Shown: piece by piece, positions 19,388-28,845 of the stretch | How the letters are laid out: each line of letters begins with the position of its first letter | Numbering within the stretch: the stretch's first letter is position 1 | From: Enchytraeus crypticus | Lineage: Eukaryota; Annelida; Clitellata; Enchytraeida; Enchytraeidae | Reading direction: 5' to 3' | Length of the DNA stretch: 64,000 bases | Assembly (NCBI GenBank): GCA_905160935.1 | Contig: CAJHZI010000352.1 | Location: 85,875 to 149,874 of the forward strand | Notes under the pieces: model-generated | Seen by the model: only the letters and a program-made list of their open reading frames with translations | Told to the model about the DNA's origin: nothing | Databases searched by the model: none | Program-made: the position numbers and the translations under genes

Positions 19388-20255
19388 TTTTCCTAAAGAT
19401 ATCAGATCCTAGAAAGCGTGACGCAATTGTTGAAGAATTTCTGAAAACGAAAGCAAATATTAAACACAATAATTTAAGTGAAAAATTGGGTGATATCAAT
19501 TTGAGTCGAGAATTAAGTAAGCGCTACTCACCTATTGTTAATACTCAAACTGAAATTGTAAAAGAATTGCAAAGTATAAAAGAAAATGCTGAAGCTACGA
19601 CAAATGCTTTACAAGCTCTGCCTGCTGCTATTCAGTTTTCTCAATATCCAGCGATTCAAGATGTCAATCCAGCAGTAGAGGATATTAGAACATTAGAATT
19701 AGGTAATTTGGCTACTAAGTATTTGAAAGAGTATGCTTCAAATAAAAAAATACTGACACAACTTTTGGTATACAGTCTAAAGATGGAAGGTTTTATATAG
19801 GTGAAAGTCCAATAGAAATAACTGGGGATGATATTCAAGTCGGAGAAAAAATATATTCAGGTACCCCAGGTCTTTGGGAATTAGTAACAATGAAATCGCC
19901 AGACAAATCTAAGTATGATGACGCTGATCTTGATAACTATGCTGAAATACTAGATGAGACTAATGCTATTAAACAGTCGAATAACCCAAATAGGCCTAAA
20001 GCATCAAGGTGTGATAAATACCGAAACATAATTAAACCGATATGGCAAAAGTTTGGACATGGTAAGGGTCTTCAAACAACAATTATTTTACCTAGTGATC
20101 CTAATACACTAGCAGAGATGTTAGAATTACGAATGGCTAGCTTTAGTGCAGGTAACACAGGAGTAAGGAATGAAATAATTAGCATTTGTGATGAATTGCT
20201 TCGTCAAGAAGTTATTGATAAAGATTATTATAAAAAAATTATGTTGCATTTATAA
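19388..20255 (+). pseudogene. DUF8207-like Polinton protein, frameshifted
   Basis: The first part is open from about 19388 to the stop at 19798-19800: a coiled-coil-prone N-terminus (SRELSKRYSPIVNTQTEIVK, ELQSIKENAEATTNAL). The second part is open in another frame from at least 19800 to 20255 and carries 'GRFYIGESP ... IYSGTPGLWELVTMKSPD', the pattern of DUF8207, a domain of unknown function common in Polinton-derived genes. A break near 19760-19800 separates them. No ATG exists in the first frame; upstream lie a long T-run (about 19376-19391) and the 12-mer array, so the native start seems lost. Its stop abuts the next ATG directly. A virion role is inferred from position. Confidence 0.75.
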
Positions 20256-20714
20256 ATGTTAATAGTGACTAAACGACGATACAAGAAACAGCACGTTGTC
20301 GGAGGGGCTGGAATTTTTGATAGTATTGCTAATTTTTTCAAGAGATTAATTACATCCAATGCCGCTAAACAAATAGCCCAAACAGCTCTTAGTGTAGGTA
20401 AAGAAGCTACAAAAGAAATTGGTAAAAAAGTTGTAGATGTAGGAACAACTACAGCAATTGATGCTGGTAAACGATTGATTGATAAAGCGTCAGAAAAAAT
20501 ATTTACTCCTAAAAATCAGGAAAATATCACAAAATTGACTGGACTTAAGGCACAACCAGAAGTAATTAATCAGAAAACCAAAGACATTTTAAACAGATTA
20601 ATTAATCATGGGGCTACAAATATCAATAATATTTTATCCGGTTCTGGTACGGATGCAATTGCAATTCAAGACCTTGTACGAAAATTGAATGGTGCTGGAA
20701 TGAAAACGATATAA
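20256..20714 (+). CDS. pVI-like membrane-lytic/virion-internal protein
   Basis: A 152-residue protein. A basic N-terminus (TKRRYKKQH) is followed by VVGGAG and then an amphipathic helix (GIFDSIANFFKRLI, about 19-32), a pattern seen in adenoviral pVI-type proteins where protease cleavage after the Gly pair exposes a membrane-disrupting helix. The rest is Ala/Lys-rich helix and a C-terminal tail (SGSGTDAIAIQDLVRKLNGAGMK). The ATG directly follows the stop of the preceding gene, so reinitiation or a shared transcript is likely. A 13-base palindrome lies 62 bases after the stop. It is the last gene of the element. Confidence 0.75.
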   Translation: MLIVTKRRYKKQHVVGGAGIFDSIANFFKRLITSNAAKQIAQTALSVGKEATKEIGKKVVDVGTTTAIDAGKRLIDKASEKIFTPKNQENITKLTGLKAQPEVINQKTKDILNRLINHGATNINNILSGSGTDAIAIQDLVRKLNGAGMKTI

Positions 20715-20776
20715 ACATTTAGACAAGTAGGCCTAAATTTAACTTCTTAACACTTTCAATAATTTAAAGTACTTTC

Positions 20777-20809
20777 TAATTTTATATCATTTCCTGTGAT
20801 ATAAAATTA
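20777..20809. terminator. gene-end palindrome 6 (last gene)
   Basis: Perfect 13-base stem (TAATTTTATATCA and complement) with loop TTTCCTG. Loop and upper stem match palindrome 2 at 8626-8654 except for one loop base. Confidence 0.65.
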
Positions 20810-20867
20810 ATGTAGCATCTAATTGTAAACTAGCTGCTGTCAGTCGACTCAGTGTCATGCTGCAATG

Positions 20868-20882
20868 AGATATAAAAGCAGT
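20868..20882 (+). promoter_or_regulatory. TATA-like sequence
   Basis: 'gagatataaaagcag' is a good TATA-box match just right of the last Polinton gene. No downstream ORF or donor site that I can see supports a gene, so it may be chance. Confidence 0.2.
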
Positions 20883-21114
20883 ACAACACCTGCAGCGCAC
20901 TTGTTTACTAGTCTTCTTGCTGTATAAGCTACAAGCTGTGCAGCTGGAAGTTTATAGTTTGACCGCTGGAAAATCCAAGTCTAGTGGCTCGCTATAATTT
21001 TGTTTTGGTATTCAATGAATACTGAAGGAAATTAACAGACATGCTAATCATATGCAAATATTTGTGACACATTTTTCTAGCCAGTAGAATTCAAGTGCAT
21101 ATTTTTAAGTGTAA

Positions 21115-21142
21115 AACTTTTTCAATTTCTACTAGAATTATA
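21115..21142 (-). repeat. right arm of 28 bp inverted repeat flanking the Polinton genes
   Basis: Reverse complement of 7796-7823 over 28 bases. Neighbouring bases do not match, so only one repeat unit survives on this side. Confidence 0.75.
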
Positions 21143-21149
21143 TAAATGA

Positions 21150-21580
21150 TTTTGCTTTCACTTTAGGCACTCTCTGTACATAACACATTGCTTTCTTCCT
21201 TGTAATAGCCAGATATGTTTTCGCTCTACATGTAAGTTAGACTGCAGTATATTGTTGATGTAGCCCAATTCAAATAGTTAAGAGTAGTATTCTTAATTAT
21301 ATAATTTATTCGCCACTTTAGTTTGACAATTTTCTTCCGTAATTAGTAGTTCCCTAAAATGACATTTTAGGGTGGGGTGGGGGAGATTTCCCCAAGAGAT
21401 GGACTAAGCAAGATTCAAATAACTTTGCTAGTCTATCAAGTTTGAATTTTAAAAAAGCTAGATGTATATAAGGCTCCAAAGTACGTAGTGCAAAGAGCAC
21501 GCATAAACATCATTTATTTAGTTAGATGTTGACTGAAAAATTATTTTTAAATTAAACATCATTTTATTTGGTAGTATTAA
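21150..21580. other. gene-free sequence
   Basis: Nothing recognisable. It includes a G-rich 'gggtggggtggggg' patch near 21370. Confidence 0.4.
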
Positions 21581-21584
21581 TAAT

Positions 21585-21735
21585 AAAAAAGATTTAACTC
21601 TAACTTTAAAAGTTTACTCTAACAACAATGACGTCAGGGACGTCCACATGTCACTACAAATTGATTCACCCATCGATCTGAAAACTATGCGCTGAAGAGA
21701 AAGAAAAAGATCCTAAACGGTACTGGTCTAATGAT
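21585..21735 (-). mobile_element. LINE 3' end (CR1/L2-like tail), degenerate
   Basis: On the minus strand it matches the 3' tails at 3960-4110 and 39140-39300: 'gaattgatctgtagtgacatgtg' type, then a 'gacgtccctgacgtcat' block, then A/T-rich end. Strong divergence. Confidence 0.5.
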
Positions 21736-22180
21736 CAACTGTAAGGCAAGATTAAGTGTAAATCTATGGCTGGAAAAGAAGTGTTATCAACCTACTCAAA
21801 AGTGAAAATAGTAGAACGTGAGCGAAGTTCAGGAGGCAGAGAGTTCTAATCCGTAAGACAAGCAGAAGAAAATGTACGTCTACCTAATGATGTAAGTATA
21901 TTATAAATTTTGAGCAGTTGGGCATCAGAAGAACGAACCATACAAAATGTTTATATTTGATAAAGAGTTCGGGATGGAAAATAAGTTTTGGCAAAGATAA
22001 ACGTTTTAAAATTAACAGACCAATTTTATTTGTAGCGTAGCTATTGAGGACACTCAGAGGACTGGTCTTTAAAATTCTTTTAAGAATTTAATTTTTATTC
22101 TTTTTAATGCCTCAGTGACAATCATCATTTAGATTCTTCGCAGGTGAAGCCACACACCTGCCTACTGTTCAGTGTCACAG

Positions 22181-22347
22181 GTGCCTGGAGCCTTTCCTTT
22201 ACAGGAGAGACCCATCACGGATATTAGTTTCTCCGATGCGCTACAATTGAGCACTTCGTCACTTAAGCCATCAAAGACGAGACGATTCTATCAAAGACGA
22301 GCAGATTCCAGAAGGCTCTCAGCTGAGAGGTCATTTCATGAAGCCCG
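22181..22347 (+). other. weak candidate exon
   Basis: Flanked by 'gtcacag' on the left and 'CCCG|gtacgt' on the right, a fair splice-donor match, and open in one frame (GAFPLQERPITDISFSDALQ ...). No homology is recognised and no partner exon is evident. Confidence 0.15.
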
Positions 22348-22399
22348 GTACGTGATACATATCAATCGTTAAATTTAATTAAAGTAACAGAACAATCAA

Positions 22400-23080
22400 A
22401 CTTTGAAGCTTACATGTATAATAAAACTAGAATACCTGACTATCTGAGACATTCATATAATGATAGGTAACTTACAAGCACGTTCTTGTTTTTAGTCTCC
22501 AGATCATGTGTGTAGCCTATAGCCACATAGATAAGCAGCTAATCTATCAAATTAATCAATCGATAAGCAGATGGACTAGATAATTTTTTATAGAAAATCT
22601 ACTTTGTCAATAAGAGTGCAATATACCATTATTCTTTGGAGATTCTGATTAGGTGGGCCCCTATGCCTTCCTCAGCTTCGACTAACATTTACTGTGCAGG
22701 GGCGTCATTCCCTGAGAAAACTATCCTGTTTACTATGATATTATTTTAACAACTAAATTACAATAACAAAACGAAGCATGCAATGCGTCCATTTGCTTCA
22801 ACAACTCAACAGTCAATTCAACTATTTTGCTTTGAAGGCTATTTACAAACTTGTAGTTCTAAGTGCGTCATGATTTGTATTTAACCTATTTTTAAAATAC
22901 TGTCTAGAAAGTTATTTTAAATACCATATGAAATAGGCCTTTTTGATAGTACAGTAATTTAATACTCTTGGCAGATATTATTTTATGAAGCTCATGAACT
23001 GTTTTCCCTGTATTTTGTCCCGGACACTGAATACTAGACTTACCGTAAACTCCACGTGTCATAAGAGACGACTGAGCAAC
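22400..23080. other. gene-free sequence
   Basis: No supported feature. Confidence 0.4.
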
Positions 23081-23082
23081 AA

Positions 23083-23272
23083 CTGAGGAAGGCAAGGGGA
23101 AACCGCCTTAGAAGTCGTATTATTTCTAAACTATAGGCTACATTAAGAAGTGGATCTGGTTTTACCTATTAAGAAGGGATTAACTCCTCAATCGATGGAG
23201 TGCTGTTTATGAAGCGTAAAATGCAGCATTTGAGTAAAAACTTGTTCCTTGAAGGTTATTTGAAATACTTGG
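23083..23272 (+). repeat. GAA-tailed interspersed repeat, diverged copy
   Basis: Aligns with 53385-53560: 'tgaggaaggcaaggggaaacc', 'ctataggctacat', 'ggagtgctgttta'. It is more diverged than the other copies and lost its tail into the (GA)n array. Confidence 0.55.
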
Positions 23273-23299
23273 CCTTTTTAATACACTTGCTTGAATACT

Positions 23300-23346
<47 letters not shown>

Positions 23347-23373
23347 CAGAGAGACAGAGAGAGAGACAGAGAC

Positions 23374-23444
<71 letters not shown>

Positions 23445-23489
23445 GTATATATTTATATTATATAATATATGTCTCTAGATATATATATA

Positions 23490-23539
<50 letters not shown>

Positions 23540-23548
23540 TATATAGAC

Positions 23549-23592
<44 letters not shown>

Positions 23593-23632
23593 AAACAGAG
23601 AGAGAGAGAGATAGGGTGAGAGAGAGAGAGTC
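23300..23632. repeat. compound (GA)n-(AT)n-(GA)n microsatellite
   Basis: A (GA) block to 23372, then mainly (AT) with 'gtata' and 'cata' interruptions to about 23545, then a second (GA) block. ORFs reading RERERE or YIYIYI here are artefacts. Confidence 0.95.
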
Positions 23633-23901
23633 GAGTTCGTTGTATATTCAGTCAACTTTGTGATTATAAATTGCCTTTTGATAAATTGCAGTCGGCGCAT
23701 GTTTAGGAGCAACCTTCCAACAATCTGATGATTTATACATCACCCATCCAAGTACTAACGGGGCTCCACGCAACTTAACTTTGTTTACTGACGCGCGGCT
23801 ACAACCTTGCGCACTAAAAAGTCGTCGAGATATTTCTAAAATCAACGATAAATCCAGCAGAAGCGTGAAGGACTTTTAAAAAAAGAAGTCATTTTAGTGA
23901 A

Positions 23902-23962
23902 ATGGCATTATCTGATTTCAGATATATCGGCTTATATTTACTATACCATTCAATATTTAAAG
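23902..23962 (+). CDS. candidate first exon of Ig-type gene (signal peptide)
   Basis: ATG at 23902 opens 20 codons of signal-peptide-like sequence (MALSDFRYIGLYLLYHSIFK) and ends at a canonical donor (AAAG|gtaagg) in phase 1. That phase is exactly what the Ig exons at 25810 and 51157 need. The hydrophobic core is modest and there is no transcript evidence. The following intron contains a degenerate LINE and a SINE. No better start exon is visible between here and 25810. It would target the product to the secretory pathway. Confidence 0.45.
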
Positions 23963-24063
23963 GTAAGGCAATAATATCTCATTCTGTTTGATTTTGATAA
24001 AGCTTTTCTGATATAGAAATAAAAGTTAAATTAAACTACTCTTATTAATTAAGAACGAAAACT

Positions 24064-24900
24064 ATTTGAAATACGCAGGGAATTGTGCAATGCAGATATT
24101 TGGCCAGACTACTTTATCAAATCGGAAATGATACCAATCCCACCAAAAAACCAATGCTGTGGAGTGTTCGGATTACAGAACACTCAGTTGAATACCTCAT
24201 GCGTCGAAGAGCTTATTAAAGATAATCATAATCGCATTCAGTCGAAAGCGGATTTGATATTGAGCAAGACATAATTTGATTTTTGGAAAGGATGTGACAC
24301 AAGAGAAGCAATAGGGGTCTTTTGTGAAAGAAGTTTAGTTTTTGTAAGTGAAGTTTTTGTGTGTTTTGTGGACTTTGAGAAAGCCTTTGACAGGAATGAT
24401 TGTATAACGATGATGAGTATCTTGAAGAGAATAGGAATTGATTGGAGAGATAGAAGACTAATTTTAAACTTGTACATGTACATGAATCAAAGAGCAGTAA
24501 TCAAAATCCAATAGGAATAAAAAAGAAGAAGGTGTAATAGGACGTGGAGTAAGACAAGATTGTAACATTTCGCCGCTGCTGCTTAACATTTACGCTGAGG
24601 CAATGATGGAGGAAGGCATGGAAGCAGGAATAAAAGTAGGAGGAAAATTGTTACAAGATGTACGATTTTCAGATGACCAAGGAATGGTAGCGGGCAGCGA
24701 GACTGGACTGCAGACGATAATGGATGATGATGCGAATGATGCGGAGAATGATGCGATATGATGCGAATGATGGATGGAGAATGATGCGGAATTGAGATTG
24801 ATATGGAGATTAATATCAAATTATGACAAAGATGATGAGAGTGTCCCAGGAAAGAGGTAACGTAAATACTACAATACATGTAATAAATTGGAACAGGTGA
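24064..24900 (+). mobile_element. degenerate RTE-like LINE fragment (reverse transcriptase)
   Basis: Pieces in shifting frames read WPDYFIKSEMIPIPPKN (near 24105), VCFVDFEKAFDRN (24360), GRGVRQDCNISPLLLNIYAE (24540) and RFSDDQGMVAGSE (24665), which are successive RT motifs of an RTE-like element. Frameshifts and stops are frequent and the catalytic YADD is changed to SDDQ. The closest relative in the window is the fragment at 56960-58060. Confidence 0.7.
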
Positions 24901-24934
24901 AAAGTTTCAAATATTTGAGTCGTACTGTTCATAG

Positions 24935-25050
24935 TTGCTATGTTGGTAAGATATTCGACCATGGATTAGTGTGTGCGGGGTTCAAATCCTGGGCTTGCCC
25001 GTCACTGACATCGCTTTTGAGTGAGGAAACTGACGTCAACATTATTATTT
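24935..25050 (+). mobile_element. tRNA-derived SINE, copy
   Basis: 'ggtaagatattcgacc' followed by a box-B-like 'gggttcaaatcc', then the shared body 'cgtcactgacatcgctttt' and 'gaggaaactgacgt'. At least seven related copies lie in the window (28721, 29294, 31584, 48650, 52655, 53885, 54973). Confidence 0.7.
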
Positions 25051-25800
25051 TTACTGTGTTTTAATTTAGATTATTTCCAAGCTGACCTCCTCCAGCTGCT
25101 TGACAAAAATCTCCGTTGAATTAACTTCTAATATTTCGTCTGTCACCCGTAGCATCTATTCCAAATAGCGTGTAGTTTCAAGGAATCAGCTCAAAACATT
25201 AAACCGTATAAGAACAACTGTAATTGCAAATGGTCGGGGACGGAATCAATATAAATGTACCATGTACAAAATACATGATGTCGTAGTTTAACGTCGGTCT
25301 CTGCGGACGACAATGTTTCAGGGGAAGTCATATGATGGACAGTGGATGTCAGGTACCTAAACTGTTGTCAGAGAGGCCTCTGACAACGTGAGAGACATGA
25401 AAGTAAGACACTTGACGCGAGAGATAATTTATTGCTTTATATCGACTTTTACGTCAATTAATTTGCCTCATTTGCTAGCTTTTCTTATATTGCACCTTTT
25501 TACTTTATTAATTTACTTTGTTCATTTACTTGTTAAAGTTTAATTTAAATTAATTTGTTAAAGTAAACGAATATTCATTCATAAGTGAAATGAGACAAAT
25601 AAGTTAAACACCATTCTGCTAGTTCCATTTTTGACTATATTCCCGGATTTTGGTAATCGCTGTCTCTTTGAAGACCACAACTTGGTCGGCTTGCCTTAGG
25701 CTTTACAGTGCTCAATGTTGTCGTGGCTATCACTAGCACTCTAATCGCGATTGTTCTTGTTGTTGTTCTTCTTCTTAATTATTAATTCTTATCTTTTATT
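25051..25800. other. intronic/intergenic sequence with a small palindrome
   Basis: No coding sequence. 25364-25387 is a perfect 10-base stem (GTTGTCAGAG / CTCTGACAAC) with loop AGGC. The last 60 bases are pyrimidine-rich, leading into the Ig exon acceptor. Confidence 0.5.
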
Positions 25801-25809
25801 TAATTTCAG

Positions 25810-26142
25810 AAATTTGTCTGGGTGGTTTGCTGAACAAACCTTCTCACCACATCCAATTACATGGAGAAAATATAATCATCACCTGCAGTTCTAACGTAGC
25901 CCTACCTGTCCACTGGTTCTGGTCCAATGCAAGGCAACGTTCTGTCATTGAGCTATATGACGGAAGAGATCGTAGAAGAATGGCCGCTAAACTCTCCTTC
26001 AAAGAGACCCTGGATAATACGACCAGTATCACAAGCAGATTGAGTCTCCACAACGTTACACTGGCTCACGCCGGGAGTTTTATTTGTAGGGATGATGAAT
26101 CGTTTGGAGAAATTGGTCTGTCAGAGATAACTGTAATTAAAA
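25810..26142 (+). CDS. Ig-domain exon, cassette 1
   Basis: A 333 bp exon bounded by a pyrimidine-rich 'tttaatttcag' acceptor and the donor AAAA|gttagt, phase 1 at both ends as usual for Ig-domain exons. It encodes about 110 residues with the Ig hallmarks: Cys in IIITCSS, core Trp in PVHWFWSN, and the second Cys in HAGSFICRDDE, a variant of the D-x-G-x-Y-x-C pattern. The closest relative is the exon at 51157-51477 (shared WSNARQ, ELYDG+D, CRDDESFGEIGLSEIT). It is likely extracellular on a secreted or cell-surface protein. I cannot name the protein; invertebrate immune or adhesion roles are possible but unproven. Confidence 0.8.
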
Positions 26143-26317
26143 GTTAGTGTGAATTATTTTATTATGTTTTAGGCTGAACATCTAATAAAAGCCTAGGATA
26201 AAAGCGACGTCTCACGTGCACTTTTCGTCAAATATCAATGTTAGTTGGATACTCAAAGTACTTAAAGACTCTAACAAAAATTCTTGTATGTATTTCTTCA
26301 TTTAGTGAGAGATGGAG

Positions 26318-26552
26318 AGAGACTATGCGAGAGTGCGAGAGATTGAGAGAAAGAGAGAAAGAGAGAGAGAGAGAGAGAGGAAGAGAGAGAAAGAAAAAGA
26401 GAGGGAGAGAGATAGGGAGAGAGAGAAAGAGAGAGAAAAAGAGAGAGAGAGAGCGAGAGAGAGAGAGTGAGGGAAAGAGTAACAGAGAAAGAGAGAGAGA
26501 GACGGAAGAGAGAGAGCGAGAGAGAGTGAAGGAGAGAGAGAGAGACAGATGA
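26318..26552. repeat. imperfect (GA)n tract
   Basis: Long GA-rich simple repeat in the intron between the two exons of cassette 1. Apparent ORFs on both strands are artefacts. Confidence 0.9.
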
Positions 26553-26743
26553 ATTTAGTGTAGATAAATGGCCAAGTGCTACCTTTACAGTTGTAGCTTC
26601 TGGGATACAATTAGATGCTTGCTTATACGCTTCAATACTATTTAGGCCTATATTATTATATACTTCAAGCAGCCAATATTTTAGTGGAACTACTTTTTCG
26701 TTGGTATTAAAGCAGCTAATTGGACATTTCTTTTTAATTTCAG

Positions 26744-26922
26744 GCAAGCCGCACTGTTCGGTGATCTGCACAAAGCAATGGAACACAATGAGATGTTCAT
26801 TTGAATATTGGGGAGAAAAAAACTTAACCACCGAGTGGCAATTTAGTCATGATGGAAGCAAAGCTGTCGAATATATTCTTCCGATGCATGAAGAGAATCT
26901 TGAATTGCACAGTGTTGTGCAG
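26744..26922 (+). CDS. second Ig-like exon, cassette 1
   Basis: A 179 bp exon with acceptor 'tttttaatttcag' (phase 1) and donor GTGCAG|gtatta (phase 0). The sequence (KPHCSVICTKQWNTMRC, then FEYWGEKNLTTEW and LELHSVVQ) aligns with 52438-52622 (CSFRYWGERDLTSEW, ILHNVVE). The Cys...Trp spacing fits the front half of an Ig or cytokine-receptor/FNIII-like domain whose back half would come from a phase-0 exon such as 53722-53836. No such exon is found within 24 kb downstream, before cassette 2. Confidence 0.7.
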
Positions 26923-27156
26923 GTATTACTATTTCCTCTCATTTACATACTTTAGTCCAAATATATTCTGTAATAATAATTATGACAGCCAGTTAAAGAA
27001 ACGTGCTTGCTAGATCACAACTCATGGATACTAAATGGAAAAGCAACATTTAAGAGGGAGTCTTAGTTTCTGGAATTATTCTGAAAGTAAGGATTAATGT
27101 GTTTCAAAGAACACTTAAGTTTGAAGAGTGAAAGGAAAAGTATTCCGGCATCATCT

Positions 27157-27265
27157 TCTTCCCTTTTATCCCACTTTAACTAGAGTCGAGATTTACAAAA
27201 TTTGAGTAGCAATTTTTGGAGTGTAGGCTCTCAACAACCGAATAACCTTTCTTACATTAATTTGA
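27157..27265 (+). repeat. ATC-tailed repeat family, partial copy
   Basis: 'atcatcttcttcccttttatcccactttaactag' and 'tagcaatttttggagt' match the family at 34408, 38790 and 47035 (minus). Confidence 0.5.
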
Positions 27266-27413
27266 ATCATAGTTTTTTGTCGCCTTTTACGATACATACA
27301 ATCCACGTTTGGTCCATTCTTCAGCAGCCAGAACACAACACGGGTACAACGGATATGCTTATAATGTTTAAATTAAAATACGTAATAAGAAATAATCATT
27401 GCTAAGTATCGAA

Positions 27414-27786
27414 TATTGTGCTCGGGTTTGGTTGGATCACTGCAGAAAAGGGCAACCGCAAACAATCTGCCGCGTGTACGTAAGAGGCGACTTAGGCAGG
27501 AGCTGAGGATGGCTCTACGGGACCCACCTCACCATGAAATATTTTCCCTTAGGATTAAAAGGTAATTAATCCATCTAAATGAGGAAAGCAACGGGAAACC
27601 TCCCCAGAAGCCACACTTTTCCAAGCTATTGACTACGTAAGGTATGGATAAAGCATATACTTTGTGAAGGGATTAACATGTTGATCTATGGAGTGCTCCT
27701 ATGGAGCGAGAAAACAAACTTTGAGTATGAATATGTACCTTGAACCTGCCACTTGGCAGTGCAGTGCACTGAACAAGTAGAAGAAG
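27414..27786 (+). repeat. GAA-tailed interspersed repeat, long copy
   Basis: About 370 bp matching 53219-53578: 'gtgctcgggt(t/g)tggttgga', 'acgtaagaggcgact', 'aggattaaa', and the tail 'ggcagtgcactgaacaag-tagaagaag'. The two long copies define most of this element. Confidence 0.75.
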
Positions 27787-28281
27787 TCCTGACTATAAAC
27801 TTACATATTAACAATGTATATGGTAGTCAGCTAGATAAGAAACTCTGTATCTTCACTGTAGATATAGAGTTTCACCAATTTTTCTCGCGATATGCATTTT
27901 GTGTCTTTGCTGAAAATAAACATTATCTATACTATTCTATTGTATGTACTCTTTATGGACTTTGTTAAGCTCAGATAATATTAGCTTACATTTCAAGCAT
28001 AAGATTAAGCCCTAAATTAGCTTGATAAAGTCAAATAAAAAAAAGCTAAAGTTTTACAGATGTAATGGCAATCAATGCTAACGTCTTGTTAATAAATATA
28101 AATTGTAACTTTGCGCAGTATTCAGCACATTTCTTGATCAAGAAATCTTGTGAACATTTGAGCGATTCGGTGTTGACAGTAACAGTTAGTACTAGAGATA
28201 TGGCTACAGAGATACATTCCACAAAACCATTTGTTAAAAGAGGTTTACTTCTCTCTGTAGACCTATTACTCTATGACTGCC

Positions 28282-28350
28282 TCTCAATCTCGCTCTCTCT
28301 CTCTATCTCTCTCTTCTCTCTCTCTCTCTCTCTGTCTCTCATTTTCTCTT
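28282..28350. repeat. (CT)n microsatellite
   Basis: CT-rich simple repeat with short interruptions. Confidence 0.9.
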
Positions 28351-28720
28351 TCTTTCTCTGGAGTCTGATATAAAGTGATACTTCTTAATTGGATACTAGC
28401 TTTTGGCTGCCTAAAAGGCGTTTTACTAATACCCACTGTAATTTCACTCATAATAATACCAACCTCCAATCCATAATGTTATTACCTTCCTAATTATTAA
28501 TTTGCTAAACAATTATCTAATTATTTAAATACCTTTAATAAAAATGAATGCTAATATTCGAGTTATTTTTTCATATCTCCAATTTTGTAGATACTAGCTA
28601 AAATGTTCTTAATTTAAAGAGAGTTTTGTAGTCCAAGGTCATTGTAAGGCATTTTCAAGTATTTTGAAGAGAATCCGAATTACCAAGCCTTTAAGCTCAT
28701 AACATTTAGTATAAGCTTTA

Positions 28721-28845
28721 TGGCTGAAACCAGTGGCGATGTCGATAAGATATCCAACTGCGGATCAGTGTGTGGGTTCAAATCCTGGACTCGCCCGTCA
28801 CTGATAACGCGTTCCATACATGAAACAGACGTTAACTACAGCTCG
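28721..28845 (+). mobile_element. tRNA-derived SINE, copy
   Basis: 'ccagtggcgatgtcgataagatat', 'gggttcaaatcctgg' (box B), 'cgtcactga', 'acagacgttaac'. A longer head than the 24935 copy. Confidence 0.7.

Larger units (their letters stand above)
7305..21142. mobile_element. Polinton/Maverick (adintovirus-like) element, mildly decayed
   Basis: A compact block of intron-less genes encodes the Polinton hallmark set: protein-primed DNA polymerase B, retroviral-type integrase, adenain-type protease, packaging ATPase, double-jelly-roll major capsid and penton-like minor capsid proteins. Genes lie on both strands with short A/T-rich gaps. Outer limits are uncertain. The left limit is taken as the start of a repeat array and the right limit as a 28-base inverted match to that array (7796-7823 versus 21115-21142). 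I could not find full-length terminal inverted repeats or a six-base target duplication. The last clear coding end is 20714. At least three genes carry frame breaks, so this copy is probably immobile on its own. Confidence 0.93.

Noticed and set aside
19376-19400. intron 3' splice site in the DUF8207-like gene
   Set aside because: A T-run followed by AG resembles an acceptor, but Polinton genes are normally intron-less and no donor or upstream exon is evident.
23291-23614. ORFs of RERERE/YIYIYI composition
   Set aside because: They are translations of (GA)n and (AT)n arrays, open in several frames on both strands. The same holds at 26238-26831, 32658-32922, 43090-43356, 56387-56923 and 62552-62857.
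27753-27968. 71-codon ORF
   Set aside because: It begins inside the GAA-tailed repeat and shows no motif.
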